A stretch of DNA of 47,437 nt from CAZTAO01 sp964611645 (GCA_964611645.1 CAZTAO010000037.1:1-47437), one strand, 5' to 3'. Positions 31,460 through 40,404 are shown, counted from the first letter of the stretch. Numbers and translations: made by a program. The notes: generated by a model from the sequence alone, not told the origin.

Positions 31460-31636
31460 CTATGCTGCGGGGACGCCCAGTGCTATGCTGCGGGAACGTC
31501 GATTAGCACTATCTCCCGCAGAGCACAATGTAAGTTCCCGCAGCCCCGTACTCTCCGCCGGGTAGGTGGATGCTGCGGGAACTGACGCCTGTGTAGGATC
31601 GCAGACTCTGTGCAAATTGTCGTTCCCGCAGCATAG
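31460..31636. repeat. About 153-bp palindromic element, right flank of the RAYT gene
   Basis: The full element lies at 31483-31636 in the same orientation as the other two (CTATGCTGCGGGAACG ... CGTTCCCGCAGCATAG). A short partial start, CTATGCTGCGGGGACG, precedes it at 31460. The first 74 bases or so are almost identical to the left-flank copy; the middle is more variable. Confidence 0.88.
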
Positions 31637-31659
31637 CAATCTGTGATAGTGAGGTGAGT

Positions 31660-32244
31660 ATGTCTCGGAAGAGTCAGTGGATTCTGGTTGCAGTGGTGGC
31701 GGCAGGGGCTCTGGCAGTGTTTGCCTGGATGGTGTGGCCGCAGCCGGTCAGTCGGCAGGAGGCCATTCAGGCTATCCGCGATTTTGAAGGGGACTCATTG
31801 CTGGACCCCGGACGTGGTAGCCTGCTCACAACCAGATGGGGAGCTAAGACAGGGCCATATCGCGGATTCTGGGTGTTTGCCAGGCCTGATTCCTCGACCG
31901 GCAGTACTACGACGTGGTACGTCAACTGCTTCACCGGAGAGGTAACTTCTGCGAGACACCCAGGCCGGATTGGGCCCAAGCATACGGGCAATGTCGCTGC
32001 GCCAAGAACCCAACGGGAGTGCCAGTCTATCGCAGAGGCGTTTGCGCGAGCGAAGTACAGGGGGTTCGACGAGATGGGCTTCCGTCCGCACGGTGAGCCG
32101 ACACACAACAACTCGGTCTGGGGCTTCTCTTGGGGACCCAGGTACCCTGGGGAATCGCATAACCGTGTGCGCGTGTCTGTGAACGCTCTGGACGGTTCGA
32201 TAGTTGATTATGAAGCTTCCAGAGACCTGCAGCCCGGAGAGTAG
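31660..32244 (+). CDS. Single-TM secreted-side protein with a PepSY-like region
   Basis: 194 residues: one N-terminal helix (WILVAVVAAGALAVFAWMVW) then a soluble domain. TWYVNCFTGEVTSARH and RVRVSVNALDGSIVDYEASR have the strand-turn pattern of PepSY/YcdB-type domains, and SRQEAIQAIRDFEGDS resembles their helix. That assignment is tentative. ATG 31660 follows GAGGTGAG; a GTG at 31654 is in frame. It stands alone between a palindromic element and a convergent gene. Confidence 0.7.
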   Translation: MSRKSQWILVAVVAAGALAVFAWMVWPQPVSRQEAIQAIRDFEGDSLLDPGRGSLLTTRWGAKTGPYRGFWVFARPDSSTGSTTTWYVNCFTGEVTSARHPGRIGPKHTGNVAAPRTQRECQSIAEAFARAKYRGFDEMGFRPHGEPTHNNSVWGFSWGPRYPGESHNRVRVSVNALDGSIVDYEASRDLQPGE

Positions 32245-32253
32245 GGTGTCGCC

Positions 32254-32913
32254 CTAGATACCCTCCTTCTCCCCCATAATCGGCCTAGGCTGGTGGATGT
32301 ATACGTCCACCAGGCTTAGCACGCAGGCTGGGAACTCTCGGGATTCTACTCTGGTGTTACGGTGGCCGGGGCGGTCAGCGGCGAGGCCGTAGGCGTCCAC
32401 CCCGATGTGCTCGCAGAGGAAGAGCGCGCGGTCCAGGTGGAACCTTTGGCTGACCACTATCAGTTGAGATAGGCCGAATATGTGTTTGGCACGGTAAATG
32501 GAATCGTAGGTGCGCCTGCCCGCGTAGTCGCAGAAGACATCCGAGGCCGGAACCCCTCGCCTCACAGCGTATTCCTTCATCCGGTCCGGCTCGTTGTAGT
32601 TGAGGAAGCGGTTGTCCCCGGACATCAGCAGTTTGGCAACCTTGCGGGCTTGGTATAGCTCGATTCCGGCGTCCACTCTGTCCCGCAGATGCACGCTGAG
32701 CTGACCATCCGGCCCGATACCCGCTCCCAACACCAGCGCCACGCGGGTACTCGGCACCGCCGCCACATCGTCATAGACGCGATTCCGCATCGCCATCCAC
32801 ATACCATATCGCGCGCCAAGCAAGAGCAGGATGGGAAACAGGATCACCCCAATTGACACAAAGGCAACGGTTCGCCATTTTCGGTGCCTGGCGGAGATGA
32901 TCTGGGTACTCAT
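32254..32913 (-). CDS. sanA: SanA/YdcF-family (DUF218) membrane protein
   Basis: 219 residues: N-terminal helix (VAFVSIGVILFPILLLLGA) then the DUF218 fold. Landmarks: VALVLGAGIGPDGQLSVHLR, LLMSGDNRFLNYNEPDRM, DYAGRRTYDSIYRAKHIFGL, IVVSQRFHLDRALFLCEHIG and YGLAADR. This is very close to E. coli SanA, an inner-membrane protein linked to envelope barrier function and vancomycin exclusion at high temperature. The biochemical activity is not established. ATG 32913 overlaps the previous gene's stop (ATGA), so it is co-translated with the beta-helix gene. Confidence 0.85.
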   Translation of the reverse strand: MSTQIISARHRKWRTVAFVSIGVILFPILLLLGARYGMWMAMRNRVYDDVAAVPSTRVALVLGAGIGPDGQLSVHLRDRVDAGIELYQARKVAKLLMSGDNRFLNYNEPDRMKEYAVRRGVPASDVFCDYAGRRTYDSIYRAKHIFGLSQLIVVSQRFHLDRALFLCEHIGVDAYGLAADRPGHRNTRVESREFPACVLSLVDVYIHQPRPIMGEKEGI

Positions 32914-34907
32914 CGTGGACCGATCTCCCGCAGCGGAAGCTGCTTGAAGCCCAGTTTCAGCGCGGGTGAGCCTCGTTTCAGGCGGTAATCGCCCTTTGCC
33001 GCGTCCACGAACATCGGGTCGGCATCTGTCAGGTTGCCCTCTATAGTCGCGTTGCGCTTTCCCGCATCGTCGATCTCTTCCCACGCGCCGCCAACCCGGA
33101 TGTTGCGCAGCACTTTGTTCCGCTTTGGCGACATCGGCTCGTCTTCCAATATGTTCACCAGTTCCGGGTACCGCGTGCTGTAAGGCGGGTTCTTGTAGTC
33201 GATGTTGTTGAGGTAGGTCATCAGTTCCGTGTTGTCGGAGGCCCAGCCCAGGCCGCGGGAATCGATATGCACCGCCCATTGGCAGTCGATGAAGATGTTG
33301 TTCTCGATCACGCAGTCCCTGCCGCCGCCGATGAAAGCAGCCCGCGTGACGTTCTTGAACAGGTTGCCGTAGATGGTGGTGCCGCTCAACTGATCGTCCA
33401 GATAAACCCCAATCGCGCCGTAGTTCTGGAAGCCGGTGATGTCGTGGAATGAGTTGTAGCGGATTATGGTGCCGCGCTGGGTCCAGTCGCGGCCATTGTA
33501 TATCGCGCCCGCGTCGTTGGATTCCAGGCACACTTTGTAAATCTCATTGAACTCGATCACGTGGTCGTTGCCGGAGAAGAATATGCCCATGTGCGGGGCG
33601 TCGTGGATGGAGTTGTGGGCGACGCGATTCCCGACCCCGTAGATCGCCACTCCGGACTGGTACATCCGTTTGATGCGGCCGTAGTTGTGTATGCGGCAGT
33701 CCTCCACCGAGTTTCCGCTGGGAGTGAGGGTCTTGCGGTCTCCTCCCTGAACCCAGATTCCGCCCCCGCCCAGGTTGTATAGCTCGCAGCGCGACACCCG
33801 GCAGTCATTTCCCGCGTCGATCCGTATGCCCCACTGGCCCGCGTTGCTGACGGTGCAGTTCTCTATGCGGAGGTTGGAGCACCCATTTGCCACAATACCC
33901 GTGCCCCGGGCGGCGTCAAAGGTCAGGCCGGAGAATGAGAGGTCGTGCGCGCCGGTGATTGCCAGAAAACCCTGGGAAATCGAGACAATCGCCTCGCCCT
34001 TGCCGTCGTCCGGCGGCATAAAGAAGAGCAGTCCCTTTTCGCGGTCGATGTAATACTCGCCAGGTGAGTCGAGCTCAGACAGCAGATTGTAGCCGTAGAA
34101 GTATTGCCCGATACGATAGCCGTAAACGTGGTGCGGCGGCGCAAGCGTCACCAGCTTGCTGGCGGGGTTTATGCTTGCGATGCGCTGACGGCCGTCCGAC
34201 CAGTCCCAGAACCAGTAGCCGTGCGCCCAGGGGTCTTTCTCCGTGACCCAGCGGGCGGGGCGGTCACCCTCGTAGATGAACTTGCCGACGAGATCTCCCT
34301 TTGCCCCGCGAACGTCCACCGGGTTTTCCCACAGCAGGCCCGTAATATGGGTGAAGTTGACGTTGGGCCACCGCGCGAGCGTCATCGGCGTACCGTTGTA
34401 GAAGAGTTCCATAGCTTGGTCCGGCAGAGCCCCGTAGTCCGCGATGCCCAGAGCCTTCAGGTCTGCCTGCAGGATCTTTGGAGCGGCGGAGGGGTCCAGA
34501 AGCTTGAGCGCGTCCGGGTCGGTCACGGGCCTGAAGCCGCTTACCACCCGCCCGCCCAGTATCCTCACCTTTTCCTTGCCGTAAGCGCGATAGGTGACCT
34601 GCGCGGCTTTGGAGCCGGAGTCCTGAACGCCGAACTCGACCGGCTTGTCCAGGCAGTATGTCCCGCCGCGAAGGTAGACTGTGATCGGCTCCCGCCGCGC
34701 GCTCTTCCCGAGTTCCCTTACAGCGTCACGGGCGCGGGTGATCGTGGCAAACGGGTCGGCAATGCTGCCGCTGCCGAAGTCGCTGCCGGAGGGCGAAACA
34801 TAGAGCACGGTCTCAGCGCCCGACGCACACACACACGCCAAACAAGCCAGGACTCCGCAGAGAATCACCTCACGTAACCATCGCATCGAATCCATCCACA
34901 TTTCCAT
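32910..34907 (-). CDS. Secreted right-handed beta-helix protein
   Basis: 665 residues with a signal peptide (MRWLREVILCGVLACLACVC inside a slightly longer N-terminus). It has the opening LYVSPSGSDFGSGSIADPFA, common in secreted parallel beta-helix proteins, a middle strand-rich domain (TVYLRGGTYCLDKPV, VTYRAYGKEKVRILGG) and many helix rungs (LRIENCTVSNAGQWGIRIDA, NSIHDAPHMGIFFSGN, GTIIYGNLFKNVTRAAFIGG). It probably acts on polysaccharide outside the cell. ATG 34907 overlaps the stop of the acyltransferase gene (TGATG) and the stop overlaps sanA, so the three are coupled. Confidence 0.82.
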   Translation of the reverse strand: MEMWMDSMRWLREVILCGVLACLACVCASGAETVLYVSPSGSDFGSGSIADPFATITRARDAVRELGKSARREPITVYLRGGTYCLDKPVEFGVQDSGSKAAQVTYRAYGKEKVRILGGRVVSGFRPVTDPDALKLLDPSAAPKILQADLKALGIADYGALPDQAMELFYNGTPMTLARWPNVNFTHITGLLWENPVDVRGAKGDLVGKFIYEGDRPARWVTEKDPWAHGYWFWDWSDGRQRIASINPASKLVTLAPPHHVYGYRIGQYFYGYNLLSELDSPGEYYIDREKGLLFFMPPDDGKGEAIVSISQGFLAITGAHDLSFSGLTFDAARGTGIVANGCSNLRIENCTVSNAGQWGIRIDAGNDCRVSRCELYNLGGGGIWVQGGDRKTLTPSGNSVEDCRIHNYGRIKRMYQSGVAIYGVGNRVAHNSIHDAPHMGIFFSGNDHVIEFNEIYKVCLESNDAGAIYNGRDWTQRGTIIRYNSFHDITGFQNYGAIGVYLDDQLSGTTIYGNLFKNVTRAAFIGGGRDCVIENNIFIDCQWAVHIDSRGLGWASDNTELMTYLNNIDYKNPPYSTRYPELVNILEDEPMSPKRNKVLRNIRVGGAWEEIDDAGKRNATIEGNLTDADPMFVDAAKGDYRLKRGSPALKLGFKQLPLREIGPR

Positions 34908-35848
34908 CAGTAATGCACCTTGCCGATCTTGGCGCGGCCGGATCTGGTCATATTGGCCATCAGAACAGCCACGGCAATCGAGAGGAACTTGTCTTCGGCG
35001 CTGTCTGCCCGACTTGTGAGGACCACCGGCGCAGCGGCGCCGACCAGAACGCCCGCTGTCAGGCCGCAGCCCATGTGAGAGAAGCACTTGCCCAGCATGT
35101 TGCCGGATTCTATGTCGGGAACCAGCAGAATGTCGGCGTGTCCCGCGACCGGAGAGTCTATGTTCTTTATCCTGGCGGCCTCGGCGTTGATTGCGTTATC
35201 CAGCCCAAGCGGGCCGTCGATGATGCACCCGGGAAACTGCCTGCGCTGCCCCATCTTGGCTAATGCTGCCGCCTCCAGGGTGGCCGGCATTGCTGGGTTC
35301 ACAACCTCTACCGCCGCCAACACGGCCACTTTCGGCATATCGAACCCGAAAGCATTCGCCAGATGTACTGCGTTCAGTATGATCTCCGCCTTGCGCACCA
35401 GGTCCGGCGCGATGTTCATCGCCCCATCTGTCACAAATACCAGTCTGCCCTGGCTGGTGAGTTCCATCACGAAGACGTGGCTCATGGTGACACCCGTCCG
35501 CAGGCCCTTTTCCTTGTCCAGCACCGCGCGGAGGAAGTCGTCGGTGTGAATCTGGCCTTTCATCAGCACGTCGCACCGGCCCTCTTTCACAGCCTGCACA
35601 GCCAAAGCCGCAGCTTCCAGCGGGTCGGGTGCATCCACAACGCTTTCATCCGCAAGGCTCCATCCGATTTCCTTAGCCATCGAGAATATCTTGGTGGCGT
35701 CGCCAAAGAATGTCGGGATGCCTACATCAGACTCCTGCGCCTTCTTCAGCGCTTCGATGATGGTTGTCTCGTTTGCTGCCGCGACAGCTATCCGGCGAGG
35801 CTCCGCGTCCTCCACAGCCTGCAGCACCTGAGCGAAACTCTTGAGCAA
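34907..35848 (-). CDS. ptb: Phosphate acetyl/butyryltransferase-family protein
   Basis: 313 residues, the usual length of phosphate butyryltransferase. Landmarks include RRIAVAAANETTIIEALKKA, VGIPTFFGDATKI, CDVLMKGQIHTDDFLRAVL, MSHVFVMEL, LVFVTDGAMNIAPDL, HADILLVPDIESGNML and GVLVGAAAPVVLTSRADSAEDKFLSIAVA. It would exchange acyl groups between CoA and phosphate; substrate chain length is undetermined, and no acyl kinase gene lies nearby. TTG 35848 has GGAGG seven bases upstream and gives the conserved length; the open frame to 36046 is excluded on this basis. Confidence 0.88.
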   Translation of the reverse strand: MLKSFAQVLQAVEDAEPRRIAVAAANETTIIEALKKAQESDVGIPTFFGDATKIFSMAKEIGWSLADESVVDAPDPLEAAALAVQAVKEGRCDVLMKGQIHTDDFLRAVLDKEKGLRTGVTMSHVFVMELTSQGRLVFVTDGAMNIAPDLVRKAEIILNAVHLANAFGFDMPKVAVLAAVEVVNPAMPATLEAAALAKMGQRRQFPGCIIDGPLGLDNAINAEAARIKNIDSPVAGHADILLVPDIESGNMLGKCFSHMGCGLTAGVLVGAAAPVVLTSRADSAEDKFLSIAVAVLMANMTRSGRAKIGKVHY

Positions 35849-36093
35849 GATATTGCCTCCGATGTTGACTGACGTCGTACGTTTAGTATTGGCGGTTGGG
35901 ACGCAGAATTCCTGCGTGGGTGGCGGGATTGAATATAGCGGTTTGTGGAATCCTAACTTTTTGTGACGAATGCGGAACAATTCGTTTCGGGAACGATGTC
36001 CCACTATGTGTGCCTTACACCACCGGCACGGAATCCAGGCGCACAAATGTTCTTCTCACAGAGTAGAGGAGAGGAAGGAAAGGCTAGAAGAAG

Positions 36094-36474
36094 ATGAAGA
36101 CGATTGTTTGGCTTGCAGTTGGGTTACTCTTGCTTGTGGGGTTGGCGGTTACGGCCACAAGCGACGACACTATGACTATAGACATAGTTGTGGCCCCGAG
36201 TACACTGTTGCTGGGGGCGAACCAGAGCGGCTTGGTGAGCGTTCACACGGACATCGCTTACAGCGTCGTGAATCGGTCCTCGGTGCGGTTGGAGGGTATT
36301 GCTCTGACAAGATCCAAGGCTGACGCGTGTGGCAATTTCGTGGGGTTCTTTGACGAGGCCAAGGTGAAGGCTCTAGTTGCTGTTCCCAAGGCGACTTTGA
36401 CTATGGTCGGCGCAACCAACGACGGAACCGGTTTTGTGGGTTGGGACACGGTGGTTGTGAAGAACGCCAGATGA
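36094..36474 (+). CDS. Small secreted protein of unknown function
   Basis: 126 residues with a signal peptide (MKTIVWLAVGLLLLVGLAVT). The mature part, about 105 residues, is mostly beta-strand (TMTIDIVVAPSTLLLGANQSG, VSVHTDIAYSVVNRSSVRLE, KATLTMVGATNDGTGFVGWD) and ends TVVVKNAR. It looks like an Ig-like fold but has no family-specific motif. A purine-rich AGGAAAGGCTAGAAGAAG leads to the ATG. It is a single gene, diverging from ptb and ending in a hairpin. Confidence 0.75.
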   Translation: MKTIVWLAVGLLLLVGLAVTATSDDTMTIDIVVAPSTLLLGANQSGLVSVHTDIAYSVVNRSSVRLEGIALTRSKADACGNFVGFFDEAKVKALVAVPKATLTMVGATNDGTGFVGWDTVVVKNAR

Positions 36475-36498
36475 CGTATCTGATGTGCAGCAGGTATT

Positions 36499-36539
36499 GA
36501 GGTCGGCCCATATCCGCACGCTTGGATATGGCCGGCCTC
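36499..36539 (+). terminator. Hairpin after the small secreted protein gene
   Basis: GAGGTCGGCCCATATCC pairs with GGATATGGCCGGCCTC across an eight-base loop. The stem is long and G/C-rich, but the following GACTTATCTTG has only a weak T-run. Confidence 0.6.
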
Positions 36540-36586
36540 GACTTATCTTGAGATGTGGCCCGTTCAACCCTTGGCCCCCCCGCAAT

Positions 36587-36615
36587 TTGACCTCATAAGG
36601 CTCACCTTATATAAT
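36587..36615 (+). promoter_or_regulatory. Sigma70-type promoter of the rfbD-ileS run
   Basis: TTGACC at 36587-36592, a 17-base spacer and the perfect -10 box TATAAT at 36610-36615. It is the best promoter in this half of the window and lies 73 bases before the rfbD start. Confidence 0.85.
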
Positions 36616-36662
36616 GTACGCGGCTACTGTACATACCCCCGTTTGAGATGTCACATGGGGGT
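36614..36662 (+). promoter_or_regulatory. Inverted repeats at the rfbD transcription start
   Basis: ATGTAC-N9-GTACAT (36614-36634) spans the expected transcription start, a typical place for a repressor site. Directly after it, ACCCCC (36635-36640) and GGGGGT (36657-36662) can form a hairpin in the leader RNA. Confidence 0.5.
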
Positions 36663-36687
36663 GTAATTGTAATTGAGGTAGAGTGAT

Positions 36688-37554
36688 TTGCGAGTCCTGG
36701 TTACCGGCGCTTGTGGGATGCTCGGAACGCACGTCTGTTCACAGTTGCAGGATCAGCACGAAGTCCTGCAGACCGACGTGCTCGACTGCCCGCGCCAACT
36801 CGACATCGCCGACGCCGACCAGGTCTTCTCAGTCTTCGATGATTTCAAGCCCGAGCTTGTGGTCCACTGTGCCGCCATGACCAACGTGGACGGCTGCACA
36901 TCCGACCCCGATGCCGCTTTCAAGGCCAATGCAGTCGGAACCTGCAACGTCGCCTGTGCCTGCTCCAAGCTGGATGCCGCGATGGTCTATATCAGCACCG
37001 ACTATGTCTTCGACGGCGAAAAGGGCACACCCTATACCGAGTTCGATACCCCGAACCCCGGCAATGTCTACGGGGCCAGCAAGCTGGCGGGGGAGCGGGC
37101 TGTCAAGGAATTACTGAAAAAGTTCTACATAGTTCGCACGTCGTGGCTGTATGCGGCAAACGGCAAGAACTTCGCGCTGGCGATACTCAAGGCATCCGAG
37201 ATCAACAATGAGCTTCGAGTGGTGGCCGACCAGTTCGGGTCGCCCACCTACGCCCCGGACCTTGCCGCATTCATAGCGTCGCTGGCCGGTTCGCCGGGCT
37301 ATGGAACATACCATTACACCAATTCTGGTCAGTGCAATTGGCACGCGTTTGCTACCCGCATCTTGCAGGAAGCAGGCAAGGACCAGGTGAAAGTCGTCCC
37401 AATCAAAACAGAAGAATGGCCTACTCCCACCAAGCGCCCGAAATACTCCGTGCTGCGCCATTATCGGATGGAGCTGCTAGGCAAGGACACGGCGAGGCCG
37501 TGGGAAGAAGCCGTAGCGGAGTTTATTTCGGCATGGATTACAGCAAAACAGTAA
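36688..37554 (+). CDS. rfbD: dTDP-4-dehydrorhamnose reductase
   Basis: 288 residues, an extended SDR enzyme. The NAD(P)-binding loop VTGACGMLGTHV (GxxGxxG) is at the N-terminus; the catalytic YGASK motif and the DYVFDGEKGTPYTE segment are standard for RmlD, as are NAVGTCNVA and FYIVRTSWLYA. It would reduce dTDP-6-deoxy-lyxo-4-hexulose to dTDP-L-rhamnose for surface polysaccharides. No other rml genes are in the window. Start is TTG 36688 after GAGGTAGAG. The end overlaps ileS by 22 bases. Confidence 0.92.
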   Translation: MRVLVTGACGMLGTHVCSQLQDQHEVLQTDVLDCPRQLDIADADQVFSVFDDFKPELVVHCAAMTNVDGCTSDPDAAFKANAVGTCNVACACSKLDAAMVYISTDYVFDGEKGTPYTEFDTPNPGNVYGASKLAGERAVKELLKKFYIVRTSWLYAANGKNFALAILKASEINNELRVVADQFGSPTYAPDLAAFIASLAGSPGYGTYHYTNSGQCNWHAFATRILQEAGKDQVKVVPIKTEEWPTPTKRPKYSVLRHYRMELLGKDTARPWEEAVAEFISAWITAKQ

Positions 37555-40286
37555 ACCTCCCCAAGACCGCCTTCCCAATGAAGGCCAACCTGCCGCAGCG
37601 CGAGCCGGAGACCCAGAAGTTCTGGGAAGAGATCGGGCTGTACAAAAAGATGCTGGAGCGCCCGGCACCTAAGGGGAGATTTGTGCTCCACGACGGCCCG
37701 CCCTACTCCAACGGCGACATCCACATCGGCCACGCATTGAACAAGCTCCTCAAGGACTTCATCGTCAGGTACAAGTCGATGAAGGGTTACACCGCGCCTT
37801 ATGTGCCCGGCTGGGACAACCACGGCATGCCCATTGAGAACAAGGTTGCCGAGCAGTTCCGCGACAAGGGCATAGTCCCCACCAAGCTCGAAATGCGACG
37901 CGCCTGCCGGAAGTATGCGGCTAAGTGGGTGGATATCCAGCGCAAGCAGTTCAAGCGACTGGGCGGCGTCGGCGATTGGGACAACCCCTACCTCACGATG
38001 AGCAAGGAATATGAGTCGGCGATCATCAAGGTCTTCGGGGAACTGGCCGAACAGGGCTACATAGAGCGCGGGCTGAAGCCTGTGCACTGGTGCGTCTACG
38101 ACAAGACCGCGCTGGCCGAAGCCGAGATCGAGTATGAGAACCACGATTCGTTCTCCATCTTCGTGCGGTTCCCGCTGCTGCAGGACCCCAACAAGTTCTT
38201 CGGCAAGCATCCCAAAGAGAACTGCTTCACCATAATCTGGACCACCACGCCCTGGACCATCCCCGCAAACCTTGCGGTGGCTGTGAACCCGGATGAGGAA
38301 TACTCCATTGTGGCTGTTGGCGATGATCAGTATCTGATAGCGTCGGCGCTTATCGAGAAGACTATGGCGGCAATCAGCGTGAGTGAGTGGAAGCTGGTTC
38401 GCAAGGTCAGGGGCGTCAAGCTGGATGATCTGGTCTTCAAGCACCCGATCTTCGACCGGCCCTCGATACTGGTCAAGGCCGACTACGTGCTGATGACCGA
38501 AGGCACCGGTGTTGTGCACACTGCTCCCGGACATGGTCGCGAGGACTTTGAGACCGGCAAGCGTTACGGGTTGCCCGCGCTGTCGCCTGTGGACGAGGCC
38601 GGGCGTTTCACCGCTAAGGCCGGTGAGTTCGATGGCCTGCACGTGTTCGAGCAGGGCAACAAGGCCGTGCTGGATGTGCTGCGGGAGAACGGCACCCTGC
38701 TGGCGGAATCCATGGTCTCACACAGCTATCCCTACTGCTGGCGGTGCCATTCTCCGCTGATCTTCCGGGCGACCGAGCAGTGGTTTATGCTGTTGGATCA
38801 CGACGACCTTCGCCACCGGATGCTGGAGTCTCTGAAGAGCGTCGAGTTCTTCCCGCCTGAGTCCAAGAATAGGCTCAACGCGATGATCGAAAACTCCCCG
38901 GACTGGTGCCTTTCCAGGCAGCGAAGTTGGGGCGTGGGTATCCCGGTCTTTGAGTGCAAAGACTGCGACAGCTACCTCATGACCGCCGAGAGCATCGGCA
39001 AGGTGTATGAGGACGCGCTGGTGAATGGGTCGGATTCGTGGTTCGAGAAGAGCCCAGAGGAGCTTCTTGGCCCGGACTACGGCTGCCCGAAGTGTGGGAG
39101 CAAGAACCTGACCAAAGTCGAGGATGTGCTGGATGTTTGGTTCGACTCGGGTTCGTCTTCCAGGGCGGTGGTAGAGCTTCGTGAGAAGCAGTACCCGGCG
39201 GACCTGTACGTGGAAGGATCCGACCAGCACAGAGGCTGGTTCAATAAGTCATTGGTCATCGGCATGGCGACCAAGGGCAAGCCGCCGTTCCAAGGCATAG
39301 TCAGCCACGGTTTTATGCTGGATGCCGATGGCAAGGCGATGAGCAAGTCTCTGGGCAACACCATATCTCCTCAGGACATAATCTCGCAGGTAGGCGCGGA
39401 CGTGCTGAGGCTGTTTATGTCCTCATCCGACTACTCGGAAGACGTGCGGATCGGCGATGAGATGATGAGCCGGGTCACCGAGACCTACCGCCGCATCCGG
39501 AACACCTTCCGCTTCATGCTGGGCAATCTTGGCGATTTCGACCCGGCCAAGGATACGGTCGCCTACGAGAACATCCTGGAAATCGACCGCTATATGCTCA
39601 GCAGGCTGGAAGACCTGGTGACTCAGGTCACCTGGTATTACGACAGCTACGAGTTCCACAAGGTCTACAGGGCGGTACACAACTTCTGCACCATCGACCT
39701 GAGCAGCTTCTATCTGGACATCCTGAAGGACCGGCTGTATGCGTCCAAGGTGGACTGCCACGAGCGGCGGTCAGCCCAGAGCGTGCTGCAGGAAGTGACG
39801 TCAACCCTCGTCCGCCTGATCGCTCCGATATTGGCGCACACGGCTGAGGAGGTCTGGGGCTACATTCCCGGCGAGAAGAAGGCTGAGTCTGTGTTCCTGG
39901 CGCCGTTCCCGTCGGTTATCGAGAAGTGGATCGATGCCGACGCCAACGCCAGGTGGGCGAAGATCCTCGAGGTGCGCGAGAAGGTGATGATGGCGCTGGA
40001 GGAAGCCAAGCAGCAGGGCCACATCAAGAAGCCGCTCTCGGCCAAGATCAAGCTCACCGTCTCGCCGGACATCTTCGACGTGCTGAAGCCGTACGCCTGC
40101 GATCTGCCGTCGGTGTTCATCGTGTCGCAGGTAGAGATGTGCCCGGGAGAAATGGGCGAGACCACAGCAGAAGTGGTAGACCCCGATGGCGAGAAATGCG
40201 AAAGGTGCTGGCTGGTCCAGGAATCGGTAGGCAAGAGCCAAGAGCACCCAGCCCTATGCGAAAGGTGCCTGGACGCGATCTCGTAG
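37533..40286 (+). CDS. ileS: Isoleucyl-tRNA synthetase
   Basis: 917 residues, class Ia. The HIGH motif is HIGHALNK at about residue 63, the KMSKS loop is AMSKSLGN near 600, and the editing domain and anticodon-binding domain are in place (PGWDNHGMPIE, TTPWTIPANLAVA, VHTAPGHGREDFE). Two Cys clusters are visible: CKDCDSY with CPKCGSK, and a C-terminal zinc finger CERCWLVQES with CERCLDAI. It charges tRNA(Ile). ATG 37533 lies inside rfbD, and the open frame extends back through it; the conserved start MDYSKTVNLPKTAFPMKANL fits 37533. No T-box leader is visible. Confidence 0.96.
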   Translation: MDYSKTVNLPKTAFPMKANLPQREPETQKFWEEIGLYKKMLERPAPKGRFVLHDGPPYSNGDIHIGHALNKLLKDFIVRYKSMKGYTAPYVPGWDNHGMPIENKVAEQFRDKGIVPTKLEMRRACRKYAAKWVDIQRKQFKRLGGVGDWDNPYLTMSKEYESAIIKVFGELAEQGYIERGLKPVHWCVYDKTALAEAEIEYENHDSFSIFVRFPLLQDPNKFFGKHPKENCFTIIWTTTPWTIPANLAVAVNPDEEYSIVAVGDDQYLIASALIEKTMAAISVSEWKLVRKVRGVKLDDLVFKHPIFDRPSILVKADYVLMTEGTGVVHTAPGHGREDFETGKRYGLPALSPVDEAGRFTAKAGEFDGLHVFEQGNKAVLDVLRENGTLLAESMVSHSYPYCWRCHSPLIFRATEQWFMLLDHDDLRHRMLESLKSVEFFPPESKNRLNAMIENSPDWCLSRQRSWGVGIPVFECKDCDSYLMTAESIGKVYEDALVNGSDSWFEKSPEELLGPDYGCPKCGSKNLTKVEDVLDVWFDSGSSSRAVVELREKQYPADLYVEGSDQHRGWFNKSLVIGMATKGKPPFQGIVSHGFMLDADGKAMSKSLGNTISPQDIISQVGADVLRLFMSSSDYSEDVRIGDEMMSRVTETYRRIRNTFRFMLGNLGDFDPAKDTVAYENILEIDRYMLSRLEDLVTQVTWYYDSYEFHKVYRAVHNFCTIDLSSFYLDILKDRLYASKVDCHERRSAQSVLQEVTSTLVRLIAPILAHTAEEVWGYIPGEKKAESVFLAPFPSVIEKWIDADANARWAKILEVREKVMMALEEAKQQGHIKKPLSAKIKLTVSPDIFDVLKPYACDLPSVFIVSQVEMCPGEMGETTAEVVDPDGEKCERCWLVQESVGKSQEHPALCERCLDAIS

Positions 40287-40310
40287 GTCCGGTTGACGGT
40301 TGACGAGACT

Positions 40311-40404
40311 GTCTTGAACACGATTCTCAGGATTCTAGGATTGACAGGATTCACGTATCTGTAAATCCTGCCCATCCTTCAATCCTCCTAATCGTGTTCA
40401 AGAC
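40311..40404. repeat. Long inverted repeat between ileS and alaS
   Basis: GTCTTGAACACGATT (40311-40325) and AATCGTGTTCAAGAC (40390-40404) are perfect 15-base complements, and the inner AGGATT/AATCCT elements extend the pairing. The right part is the dispersed repeat also found at 140-180. Confidence 0.75.

Noticed and set aside
34907..36046. 379-residue version of the phosphate acyltransferase
   Set aside because: The first 66 residues have no family similarity and run through AT-rich upstream DNA; TTG 35848 has an ideal ribosome binding site and gives the normal length.
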